NCBI GenBank assembly: GCA_012521105.1 | Contig: JAAYNA010000063.1 | Coordinates: 1-64,000 of the forward strand | DNA: 64,000 bases | DNA from: Clostridiaceae bacterium | GTDB taxonomy: Bacteria > Bacillota > Clostridia > DSM-8532 | Direction: 5' to 3' | In this document: piece by piece, positions 16,449-23,931 of the stretch | Layout of the letters: the number at the start of each line of letters is the position of its first letter | How positions within the stretch are numbered: position 1 is the first letter of the stretch | The notes under the pieces: model-generated | Told to the model about the DNA's origin: nothing | Seen by the model: the letters and a program-made list of their open reading frames with translations, nothing else | Databases searched by the model: none | Program-made: the position numbers and the translations under genes

Positions 16449-17900
16449 GTGAGCAAAGCAGATATAGGCTTAATTGGCCTTGCAGTTATGGGTGAAAACC
16501 TGGTTATGAATATGGAGAGCAAGGGCTTTACAGTTGCAGTGTTTAATCGTTCTACCGAAAAAGTAAGCGCTTTCATAGAAGGACGTGCTAAAGGAAAAAA
16601 CATTATTGGTACCTATTCAATTGAGGAATTGGTAAATTCTTTGAAGAAACCAAGAAAAATTATGTTAATGATTAAGGCCGGAAAGCCCGTTGATGATTTC
16701 ATTGAGTTACTAATCCCCTACCTCGAAAAGGGTGATATCATAATAGACGGTGGTAACTCTCATTTTCCCGATTCCATACGCCGTACAAAATACCTGGAAG
16801 AAAAGGGACTTCTGTTTATCGGTACAGGAGTATCCGGTGGAGAAGAGGGAGCTTTGAAAGGGCCAAGCCTCATGCCCGGTGGGTCACCTGATGCATGGCC
16901 GCATGTTAAAGACATATTCCAGGCAATAGCAGCAAAAGTTGAAGACGGATCTCCATGCTGTGACTGGGTTGGAGAAAACGGTGCAGGTCACTTTGTAAAA
17001 ATGGTGCACAATGGTATTGAATATGGCGATATGCAGTTGATTTGTGAAGCTTATCATTTGATGAAAGATTTGCTTGGTATGTCTGCCGATGAAATGCACG
17101 AAGTGTTCAAGGAGTGGAATGAAGGAGAATTAGACAGCTATCTTATAGAAATTACCCGTGATATTCTTGCATACAAGGATGAAGATGGCCAGCCTTTAGT
17201 AGACAAGATCCTTGACACAGCAGGACAAAAAGGTACAGGCAAGTGGACGGCTATTGCTGCACTTGATGAAGGTATACCATTGACCTTAATTGGTGAGGCT
17301 GTTTTCTCACGCTGCCTGTCAGCAATAAAAGAAGAAAGAGTAGCAGCTTCGAAGGTGCTTTCAGGTCCTGTTCCCAAATACACAGGTGATAAGAAAGAAT
17401 TGATAGAGGATATTCGCAATGCTCTGTATGCGTCAAAAATAGTTTCCTATGCTCAGGGCTATACTTTAATGCGTGCGGCTGCAAAAACCTATGGATGGAA
17501 TCTGAACTATGGTGGTATTGCTCTGATGTGGCGCGGTGGATGTATTATCCGCTCTAAATTCCTTGGCAAGATTAAAGAAGCTTTTGATAAAAATCCAAAT
17601 CTTACAAATCTTCTTTTGGATCCTTTCTTTAAGGAAAGGGTTGAGAAGGCCCAGGAAAGCTGGAGAAGGGTTACCTCAATTGCATTAACTAATGGTATTC
17701 CCGTTCCGGCATTTACATCTGCATTGTGCTATTACGACGGTTACAGAAGCGAAAGACTGCCTGCCAACCTCTTGCAAGCCCAGCGCGACTATTTCGGCGC
17801 TCATACCTACGAAAGAATTGACAGACCAAGGGGCGAATTCTTCCATACCAACTGGACAGGAGAAGGCGGAACTACCTCTGCATCAACATATAATGTTTAG
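16449..17900 (+). CDS. gnd: 6-phosphogluconate dehydrogenase, decarboxylating
   Basis: A 483-residue NAD(P)-dependent enzyme converting 6-phosphogluconate to ribulose 5-phosphate and CO2. It has GLAVMGENL, NRSTEKV at the dinucleotide site, GGEEGALKGPSLMPGG, catalytic K184 within HFVKMVHNGIEYGD, and the C-terminal RGGCIIRS and DYFGAHTYERID motifs. It is the long Gnd form, with the tail closing over the neighbouring subunit. GTG start after TAGGAGGG. Position after kdgK points to sugar-acid catabolism as much as to the pentose phosphate pathway. Confidence 0.95.
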   Translation: MSKADIGLIGLAVMGENLVMNMESKGFTVAVFNRSTEKVSAFIEGRAKGKNIIGTYSIEELVNSLKKPRKIMLMIKAGKPVDDFIELLIPYLEKGDIIIDGGNSHFPDSIRRTKYLEEKGLLFIGTGVSGGEEGALKGPSLMPGGSPDAWPHVKDIFQAIAAKVEDGSPCCDWVGENGAGHFVKMVHNGIEYGDMQLICEAYHLMKDLLGMSADEMHEVFKEWNEGELDSYLIEITRDILAYKDEDGQPLVDKILDTAGQKGTGKWTAIAALDEGIPLTLIGEAVFSRCLSAIKEERVAASKVLSGPVPKYTGDKKELIEDIRNALYASKIVSYAQGYTLMRAAAKTYGWNLNYGGIALMWRGGCIIRSKFLGKIKEAFDKNPNLTNLLLDPFFKERVEKAQESWRRVTSIALTNGIPVPAFTSALCYYDGYRSERLPANLLQAQRDYFGAHTYERIDRPRGEFFHTNWTGEGGTTSASTYNV

Positions 17901-17933
17901 AATTTGGTGAGTGAACCAAAGTAATAAAATATC

Positions 17934-18161
17934 GCTAATTCGCAATAGCATTAATGCAAAAATTTATAACTTAATGACAGAATTCAAAGCATCTCGGTCC
18001 GGACATCTGTGTTTTGTTTTGCCGGAGCCTGTAGATTCGGCTTTATTATCCGCACTCCGAGTCACAGGCTCCAGCCTGCACTCTGCAATACTGCCTCCAG
18101 GGAGATGCTGCGAAATTTCCAGTATAAATATTTCACATTAATAAATTCTTTGCGAATTAGC
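17934..18161. repeat. MITE-like palindromic element between gnd and the larA homologue
   Basis: A 228-bp element bounded by perfect 12-bp inverted repeats, GCTAATTCGCAA at 17934 and TTGCGAATTAGC at 18150. The similarity continues inward with ATTAATG/CATTAAT and AT-rich arms. Nested inside are AGCATCTC/GAGATGCT (17988, 18102) and GGAGCCTGT/ACAGGCTCC (18024, 18064), the latter extended by GATTCGG/CCGAGTC. No transposase gene and no clear target duplication are seen. Its right end lies four bases from the ribosome site of the next gene. The stretch 17988-18101 is related to 37370-37462. Confidence 0.65.
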
Positions 18162-18178
18162 CAGTAAGGGTGGTTGGG

Positions 18179-19453
18179 ATGAAAGATATTATTAAAGTTG
18201 CTAATACAAACAACGGTGTAACAAATGAAGAACTTCAGTCTATCATTGATGAAGTAATAAACGAAGCGGGCAGAAAGCCGTTGAAAAAGATTTTACTGCT
18301 TCCTCCCGACTTTACACGCATGCATTCGGGTGCAGGTAAAATCACTGCCATGATATATTCAAAGCTTAAAGATACAGTGCAGGTGGATATCATGCCGGCG
18401 CTGGGTACCCACGATCCCATGACCGAAGATCAGATCGAAGCCTTTTTTGAAGGAGTGGTGCCCTATGATAAAGTTATTCCGCACAACTGGAGAGAGGATG
18501 TAGTTAAGATCGGCGAAGTACCCGCAAGCTATGTATCTGAAGTTTCTGAAGGGCTTATAAACGATCCCCTTCCGGTTGAAATAAACAAACGCATTATCGA
18601 TTCTTCATACGACCTTATTCTTTCCATTGGTCAGGTTGTACCCCACGAAGTTGTAGGGATGGCGAACTATACAAAGAACATACTTGTAGGTTGCGGCGGT
18701 AAGGATACTATTAATCATAGCCATATACTGGGGGCAGTTTTCGGGATGGAGCGCATTATGGGTAAGGATCATTCCCCGGTCAGAAAGGTTTTTGACTATG
18801 CGCAGGAACACTTCCTGAATAACCTTCCATTGGTATATATACTAACCGTAACCACTGCTAAACAGGATGAGGTTAAAATTGAGGGAGTGTTTGCAGGTAA
18901 CACCAGGAGAATTTTTGAAGAGGCTGTTGAGCTCAGCCGTGAAAAGAATCTGATCTGGCTTGATGAGCCTATTCAGAAGGCTGTAGTGTACCTTGATCCC
19001 AGAGAATTCAAGAGTACATGGCTTGGAAATAAGGCTATCTACCGTACACGCATGGCGATGGCCGATGGCGGTGAACTTATAATTCTGGCACCCGGTGTAA
19101 GAAAGTTCGGGGAAGACGACGATATCGACAAATTAATTAGAAAATACGGATATAAGGGAAGGGAAAATACCCTGAAACAATACAATGAAAATGCCGACCT
19201 TAAGGAAAATCCGTCAGCAGCGGCTCATTTAATCCACGGTTCAAGCGACGGAAGGTTTACTATCACTTACGCGGTTGAACATTTAACCCGTGAAGAAGTG
19301 GAAGGTGTAGGGTTTAAATACATGTCCTATGAAGAAGCCGAAAAGAAATATAAGCCTGAAGGAATTACCGATGGCTATTATGAAGACGGCGGAGAAAAAT
19401 ACTTCTATATTTCCAACCCTGCACTGGGGCTTTGGTCGGTTACCGGAAAATAA
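18179..19453 (+). CDS. LarA-family nickel-dependent racemase/epimerase homologue
   Basis: A 424-residue protein of the lactate racemase (LarA, DUF2088) family, which uses the nickel-pincer nucleotide. Expected active-site residues are present: D44 and R47 in PPDFTR, H78 in ALGTHDP, H156 in VVPHEVVG and K166 in NYTKNIL, the last two ten apart as in LarA. The family includes malate, phenyllactate and D-gluconate 2-epimerases. Neighbours kdgK, gnd and GH4 favour a sugar acid such as gluconate/mannonate over lactate; that is inference. The larB/C/E cofactor genes are not in the window. The ATG at 18179 follows AAGGGTGG; a GTG three codons up is possible. Confidence 0.82.
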   Translation: MKDIIKVANTNNGVTNEELQSIIDEVINEAGRKPLKKILLLPPDFTRMHSGAGKITAMIYSKLKDTVQVDIMPALGTHDPMTEDQIEAFFEGVVPYDKVIPHNWREDVVKIGEVPASYVSEVSEGLINDPLPVEINKRIIDSSYDLILSIGQVVPHEVVGMANYTKNILVGCGGKDTINHSHILGAVFGMERIMGKDHSPVRKVFDYAQEHFLNNLPLVYILTVTTAKQDEVKIEGVFAGNTRRIFEEAVELSREKNLIWLDEPIQKAVVYLDPREFKSTWLGNKAIYRTRMAMADGGELIILAPGVRKFGEDDDIDKLIRKYGYKGRENTLKQYNENADLKENPSAAAHLIHGSSDGRFTITYAVEHLTREEVEGVGFKYMSYEEAEKKYKPEGITDGYYEDGGEKYFYISNPALGLWSVTGK

Positions 19454-19544
19454 AAACCGTTTAAAAATAAGAATAATCTATTTTGCTGAAATATCGCTGA
19501 AATTGCCAGGCGATTTCCAATTATTTACGCAGGTTAAAATATAA

Positions 19545-19578
19545 GGGTTTGCATATTATCCCATGCAAACTCTTTTTT
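19545..19578 (+). terminator. Intrinsic terminator after the larA homologue
   Basis: GTTTGCAT and ATGCAAAC form an 8-bp stem extended by G-T and G-C pairs, followed by six T. It is closely similar to the terminator at 21532-21567. Confidence 0.8.
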
Positions 19579-19610
19579 ATGTTTAGTCCGGGAAAGTTAA
19601 GGCTTATGGA

Positions 19611-19918
19611 TTATTTGTGCAACCGTATATATTCTGTGGGAGATACCAGCATAATCCGTTTAAAGGCTCTGCGGAATGTACTGGAATTATTATATCCCGA
19701 TTACTGAGCAATTTCATCTACCAATGAACGTTCATCCAGTAAAAGTGCAGAAGCATGCTTAATTCTTAAATTCTCCAGGCAGTGACTAAAGTTTTCCCCT
19801 GTTTACTCCTTGAAAAATTGTGAGAAATAGCTCTCGGACAGATCGAATTTATGGGATAAGCTTGCACAATGATACAAAGCCATGACAATAAGGCAGGCAG
19901 CATAAACTACTTTGCATT
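19611..19918 (-). pseudogene. Remnant of an AraC-family regulator (HTH domain only)
   Basis: Read on the minus strand, one frame gives the whole C-terminal AraC DNA-binding domain: SESYFSQFFKE, then a stop, TGENFSHCLENLRIKHASAL, then ERSLVDEIAQ, a second stop, SGYNNSSTFRRAFKRIML and SPTEYIRLHK. The order and spacing match the two HTH motifs of the family. Two in-frame TAA codons (plus-strand positions 19803 and 19701) break it, and nothing before about 19918 resembles the N-terminal sensor domain. It is divergent from the GH4 gene, the usual position of a local regulator, so it probably once controlled this locus. Confidence 0.85.
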
Positions 19919-19980
19919 AATAAAATAAGGTTTAATAATTACCGATTAAATAGGAAAGAAACAAAAAAACAAGAAACTCA

Positions 19981-20030
19981 CTCTGCATTGGTATATAATG
20001 ATAGATGAAAATATATACCATGAAGCAGAG
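19981..20030 (+). promoter_or_regulatory. Inverted repeat with TATAAT upstream of the GH4 gene
   Basis: CTCTGC/GCAGAG form outer arms and TGGTATATA/TATATACCA form perfect 9-bp inner arms around a 14-base centre. A TATAAT (19994) lies in the left arm, and AGGAGGG follows ten bases after the right arm. It could be a repressor or activator site on the promoter or an RNA hairpin; the sequence does not decide. Confidence 0.55.
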
Positions 20031-20047
20031 CTTAAGGAGGGTTAAAT

Positions 20048-21457
20048 ATGTCTTTCAAGGTTGCTTTTATAGGTGCAGGAAGCATAGGATTTACAAGAAA
20101 TCTTCTCAGAGACCTTTTATCTGTTCCTGAATTCAGAGAAATTGAGATTGCATTTACAGACATCAGTGAAAGAAATCTTGATATGGTTACGCAGCTTTGT
20201 CAGAGAGATATTGATGAAAACAATCTGAATATCAAAATTCAATCAACCACAGATCGCAGAGCTGCACTGGAAAACGCAAAATATGTATTCAATGTTGTCA
20301 GAATAGGCGGACTGGATGCGTTTAAGCTGGATATTGAGATACCGTTAAAATATGGGGTTGACCAGTGTGTGGGAGATACCTTGTGCGCCGGAGGTATTAT
20401 GTACGGGCAAAGAGGGATTCCTGCAGTGCTGGATTTCTGCAAGGATATACGCGAGGTAGCCCGGGAAGACTGCCTGTTATTGAACTATGCCAATCCGAAT
20501 GCAATGATTACATGGGCCTGCAATAAGTATGGCGGTGTAAAAACAATTGGTTTATGCCACGGAGTGCAGCACGGGCATCAGCAAATCGCAGAAGTATTAG
20601 GCTTGAAGAAAGACGAGGTTGATATTGTTTGTGCCGGCATCAATCATCAGACATGGTATATTCAAGTAAGGCACAATGGCAGGGATATGACTGGAGAGCT
20701 CCTGGAAGCATTTGAAAGACATCCTGTATACAGCAAAACCGAAAAGGTACGTATAGATATGCTTAGAAGGTTCGGATATTACAGTACCGAATCAAATGGA
20801 CATTTAAGTGAGTATGTACCATGGTACAGGAAAAGGCCTGAAGAAATTATGAGCTGGGTTGACCTTAGCAGCTGGATAAACGGCGAAACCGGAGGGTATC
20901 TCAGAGAGTGTATGGAAACGAGGAACTGGTTTGAGAAGGATTTTCCTAAATGGATGAAAGAACCAGCGAAGAAGTTTGATCCTGCTGAAAGAAGCGACGA
21001 ACATGGTTCCTACATAATTGAAGGGCTTGAGACCGGAAGGATTTACAGAGGACATTTTAATGTGATAAATAACCAGGTTATTACGAATCTTCCGGCAGAT
21101 GCCATAGTTGAAGTTCCGGGATATGTTGATGCAAATGGTATAAATATCCCTGCAGTAGGGGACCTGCCATTAGGCTGTGCTGCTGTATGTAATGCCAGTA
21201 TTTCGGTTCAGAGGTTGGCTGTTGAAGCAGCGGTTCACGGAGATGATCAGTTATTAAGGCAGGCAATGATGATGGATCCTCTGCTGGGTGCTGTTTTAAA
21301 TCCTCCCGAAATATGGCAGATGACCGATGAAATGCTGGTAGCTCAGGAGCGCTGGCTTCCACAGTATGCGGAGGCAATTGCAAAAGCAAAAGAAAGACTG
21401 GCATCAGGCAAATTGATTCCGACGAAAAATTATAAAGGAGCGGCAAGAAAAAATTAA
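20048..21457 (+). CDS. Glycoside hydrolase family 4 (alpha-galacturonidase/-glucosidase type)
   Basis: A 469-residue GH4 enzyme, a family that hydrolyses glycosides through NAD+ redox steps and a divalent metal. It has the NAD motif FIGAGSIGFTRNLL (8-20), NYANPNAM (146-153), metal ligands C170 in CHGVQHG and H200 in GINHQTW. The residue after Cys-His helps define the specificity subgroup; Gly there is, as I recall, typical of uronidase members such as LplD rather than CHS alpha-galactosidases. With KDG kinase nearby and GH88 elsewhere, an alpha-galacturonidase or alpha-glucuronidase role is plausible. AGGAGGG precedes the ATG. Confidence 0.85.
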   Translation: MSFKVAFIGAGSIGFTRNLLRDLLSVPEFREIEIAFTDISERNLDMVTQLCQRDIDENNLNIKIQSTTDRRAALENAKYVFNVVRIGGLDAFKLDIEIPLKYGVDQCVGDTLCAGGIMYGQRGIPAVLDFCKDIREVAREDCLLLNYANPNAMITWACNKYGGVKTIGLCHGVQHGHQQIAEVLGLKKDEVDIVCAGINHQTWYIQVRHNGRDMTGELLEAFERHPVYSKTEKVRIDMLRRFGYYSTESNGHLSEYVPWYRKRPEEIMSWVDLSSWINGETGGYLRECMETRNWFEKDFPKWMKEPAKKFDPAERSDEHGSYIIEGLETGRIYRGHFNVINNQVITNLPADAIVEVPGYVDANGINIPAVGDLPLGCAAVCNASISVQRLAVEAAVHGDDQLLRQAMMMDPLLGAVLNPPEIWQMTDEMLVAQERWLPQYAEAIAKAKERLASGKLIPTKNYKGAARKN

Positions 21458-21531
21458 AACCATGAAAACCCTGTACTGTTAAAATGGTATATTGAAATTG
21501 CCAGGCATAAATATAACTGATTGAAATGTGT

Positions 21532-21567
21532 GAGTTTGCATTATTATCTGTGCAAACTCTTTTTTTA
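21532..21567 (+). terminator. Intrinsic terminator after the GH4 gene
   Basis: GAGTTTGCA and TGCAAACTC form a perfect 9-bp stem with a ten-base loop, followed by eight T (counting the base that closes the stem). It matches the terminator at 19545, with TGAAATTGCCAGGC upstream of both, indicating a duplicated 3' segment. Confidence 0.88.
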
Positions 21568-21709
21568 TGTTTAAGTACTTTCAATTATATAATTCTTAGG
21601 TTGTTTTTAATTCAGATATTAGAACAATCAGGATTCCTGTCGGATAGGCGGGTTGATTTATGTAAAGCTTAATTACATAAATTACTATGGATTATATTAC
21701 CTGGTCAAA

Positions 21710-21738
21710 TTGACAAATAACGTTATGTAAAGTATAAT
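21710..21738 (+). promoter_or_regulatory. Consensus sigma-A promoter of the oppBCDF operon
   Basis: TTGACA and TATAAT, both perfect, are spaced by 17 bases. Transcription would begin near 21745, leaving a leader of about 190 bases before oppB. Confidence 0.85.
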
Positions 21739-21744
21739 TTAAAA

Positions 21745-21885
21745 CATGCAAATCAGGTATTAGTTTTATACACTGATTTAATGCCTGCTTAAACTTCTAT
21801 TCTATCCCTGAGAACAGTGGGGTGGCAATGTATAAAAACAGGTAAGTTTTTAGCTGTGTCTTCTAAAGACATGTTTTTTTTGTCA
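21745..21885 (+). promoter_or_regulatory. Structured oppB leader with alternative hairpins and terminator
   Basis: Two hairpins share the same left arm and exclude one another: AAATCAGGTAT with ATAC-A-CTGATTT, or CAGGTATTA (about 21754) with TAATGCCTG (about 21778). A further element follows, with ATCCC/GGGGT around TGAGAACAGT. The leader then carries TGTCTT-CTA-AAGACA and eight T (21857-21881), an intrinsic terminator 50-odd bases before the oppB ribosome site. This is the layout of transcription attenuation. I do not recognise a known riboswitch class or a T-box motif in it. Confidence 0.55.
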
Positions 21886-21937
21886 TTTGATTTAAAAGAA
21901 AGTTTAGGTTGTTTTATTTTATTGAGGGGTGTCATTA

Positions 21938-22855
21938 ATGAGTGGATATATAATTAAAAGGGTTATATCGGCTATAGTTACACTTTTTTTGGTTGCAACG
22001 CTGACCTTTTTTCTGATGTATCTGGTTCCGGGAGGTCCCTTTCTGTCTGAGAAAGCGCCTTCACAACAGACTTTAAAGGCTTTGGAAGAAAAGTATGGCC
22101 TGGATCAGCCAATCGGCGTTCAGTACCTGAATTATATGAAAAGGCTGATACGGGGAGATTTGGGTACGTCGCTGAAAATGCGGGGTCAGGAAGTTAACGA
22201 TATTATAAAAACAAGATTTCCTGTTTCAGCAAAAATAGGTCTTATGGCAGTGATACTGGCAATTTGTGTGGGCATACCACTGGGCTCTGTTGCTGCCCTA
22301 AATCGGGGCAATTGGTTTGACAGGCTTATAATGTTTTTATCAACGTTGGGCATAGCCATACCTGGTTTTGTTGTAGCCACCGTTCTGATGTTCTTTTTTG
22401 GGGTCAGGCTGCGCATTTTGCCCACTTTTGGTCTTACCTCACCATTGCACTATATACTTCCTGTAGCTGCATTGGCGTTTTATCCCACTGCATATATTTC
22501 AAGATTAATGCGTTCAAGCATGCTTGATGTATTGGGGCAGGATTATATGCGAACTGCAAGAGCAAAAGGTCTGAGCCAGTTTAAAGCACTGTTTAAACAC
22601 GCTTTACGTAATGCTGTTCTTCCTGTTGTAACTTATTTGGGACCTATGCTTGCAGGTATTCTTACAGGGAGTTTTGTTGTTGAGAAAATATTTACAATAC
22701 CCGGCTTGGGAAGTCAGTTTGTCGGCTCAATTACCGACAGGGATTATCCATTGATAATGGGTACAACAATTTTCCTTGCGTTTTTGCTCATTACAATGAA
22801 TGTGATAGTTGATATAGCTTATAAAATAATAGATCCGAGAATTAAACTGAAGTAG
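21938..22855 (+). CDS. oppB: Oligopeptide/oligosaccharide ABC transporter permease OppB
   Basis: A 305-residue inner-membrane permease with six predicted helices; an N-terminal helix (SGYIIKRVISAIVTLFLVAT), the VPGGPF loop and the cytoplasmic EAA-like motif (YMRTARAKGLSQFKALFKHALRNA) that docks on the ATPases. The ATG at 21938 follows GAGGGGTG; a GTG three codons upstream overlaps that site. First gene of oppBCDF. The binding protein gene lies 3' at 26.8 kb. Opp/Dpp-type systems in polysaccharide degraders often import oligosaccharides, so the substrate is open. Confidence 0.92.
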   Translation: MSGYIIKRVISAIVTLFLVATLTFFLMYLVPGGPFLSEKAPSQQTLKALEEKYGLDQPIGVQYLNYMKRLIRGDLGTSLKMRGQEVNDIIKTRFPVSAKIGLMAVILAICVGIPLGSVAALNRGNWFDRLIMFLSTLGIAIPGFVVATVLMFFFGVRLRILPTFGLTSPLHYILPVAALAFYPTAYISRLMRSSMLDVLGQDYMRTARAKGLSQFKALFKHALRNAVLPVVTYLGPMLAGILTGSFVVEKIFTIPGLGSQFVGSITDRDYPLIMGTTIFLAFLLITMNVIVDIAYKIIDPRIKLK

Positions 22856-22871
22856 AAGGGAGTGACCGAAA

Positions 22872-23921
22872 GTGGATAATAAGAAAAATCCTTTAAGTTT
22901 TCATCTTGATGTGTCCGATTTTCTGCCTGCAGACGAAAGAGAAAAACAAAGCATGGTTGTTATGCGGGAAAGTGTGAGTTTTTGGAAGGACGGATTTAGA
23001 AGGCTGCGCAAAAATAAACTGGCAATGGCTTCGTTAGTTGTTATCATAATTATTATGATTTCTGCATTTATTGTTCCTTCGTTCTATCCGTATTCCTATG
23101 AGCAGCAGATTAGGGGAAGTGAGAACCTGGGTATTATGGAATACTCGGATGCAGAAATAGAGCGCATTAAATCAGGTGAAGAGGTGTTTCCGCATATTCT
23201 TGGAACCGACAGCCTTGGCCGTGATTTAATGATCAGGATCATGGTTGGAAGTAAGATATCGTTACTGGTTGGTATTGTAGCGAGTGCAATTATATTGGTG
23301 ATAGGTTCGGCCTATGGCTCCATAGCTGGTTATTTTGGTGGCAAGGTAGACATGATTATGATGAGAGCTGTGGATATTATTTATACCGTACCGGATATTT
23401 TAATTATTATACTGCTTTCGGTAACTTTGAAGTTTCCATTGAAGGAACTTGCGGATAATGTTAAAGCTTTTGCCTGGATTAATACCGTTGGAATTGGTCT
23501 TATCAGTATTTTTGTTGTTTTTTCACTGTTGTATTGGGTTGGAATGGCCAGGATTGTTAGAGGCCAGGTGCTTATGTTAAAAGAACAGGAATATGTAGTT
23601 GCAGCAAAAGCATTGGGTGCATCTGACAGCAGAATTATTAAAAAGCACCTTTTAACTAACAGTATTGGAACGCTTATTGTAACAACAACGCTGCAGATAC
23701 CCTCTTCAATATTCACCGAAAGCTTTTTAAGCTTTTTAGGCCTTGGTGTATCAGCACCCATGCCAAGCCTTGGCTCGCTGGCATCACAGGCAATAGGGGG
23801 GATTTCTTCCTATCCCCATAGGTTAATGGCACCTGCAATTGTGATAAGCCTTATTATTTTATCATTCAACCTATTGGGTGATGGCTTAAGAGACGCTTTT
23901 GATCCTAGACTTAAGAATTAG
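22872..23921 (+). CDS. oppC: Oligopeptide/oligosaccharide ABC transporter permease OppC
   Basis: A 349-residue permease with the N-terminal OppC_N region (FWKDGFRRLRKNKLAMASL and the first helix), then the LGTDSLGRDLMIRIMVG motif and five further helices, with the EAA-like loop YVVAAKALGASDSRII. GTG start following GGGAGTG; 16 bases after oppB. It would pair with OppB as the transmembrane pore. Confidence 0.92.
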   Translation: MDNKKNPLSFHLDVSDFLPADEREKQSMVVMRESVSFWKDGFRRLRKNKLAMASLVVIIIIMISAFIVPSFYPYSYEQQIRGSENLGIMEYSDAEIERIKSGEEVFPHILGTDSLGRDLMIRIMVGSKISLLVGIVASAIILVIGSAYGSIAGYFGGKVDMIMMRAVDIIYTVPDILIIILLSVTLKFPLKELADNVKAFAWINTVGIGLISIFVVFSLLYWVGMARIVRGQVLMLKEQEYVVAAKALGASDSRIIKKHLLTNSIGTLIVTTTLQIPSSIFTESFLSFLGLGVSAPMPSLGSLASQAIGGISSYPHRLMAPAIVISLIILSFNLLGDGLRDAFDPRLKN

Positions 23922-23931
23922 GGGGATTAAT

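Larger units (their letters stand above)
19454..20047. other. Intergenic region with terminator, AraC remnant and operator-like dyad
   Basis: This 594-base spacer carries no intact gene. In order it holds an intrinsic terminator (19545-19578), a minus-strand remnant of an AraC-type DNA-binding domain (19611-19918), and an inverted repeat around a TATAAT just before the GH4 ribosome site (19981-20030). Confidence 0.75.
21458..21937. other. GH4-opp intergenic region: terminator, promoter and long leader
   Basis: A 480-base spacer containing the GH4 terminator (21532-21567), an AT-rich stretch in which I see nothing (about 21570-21705), a consensus promoter (21710-21738) and a roughly 190-base oppB leader with alternative hairpins and an internal terminator. 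Confidence 0.7.

Noticed and set aside
17911-18141. Open frame of 76 codons after gnd
   Set aside because: It lies almost entirely within the palindromic element, has no ribosome site, and its translation resembles no protein family.
21740-21937. Known riboswitch class or T-box in the oppB leader
   Set aside because: No T-box sequence and no conserved core of the common classes could be recognised; kept only as an unassigned leader.
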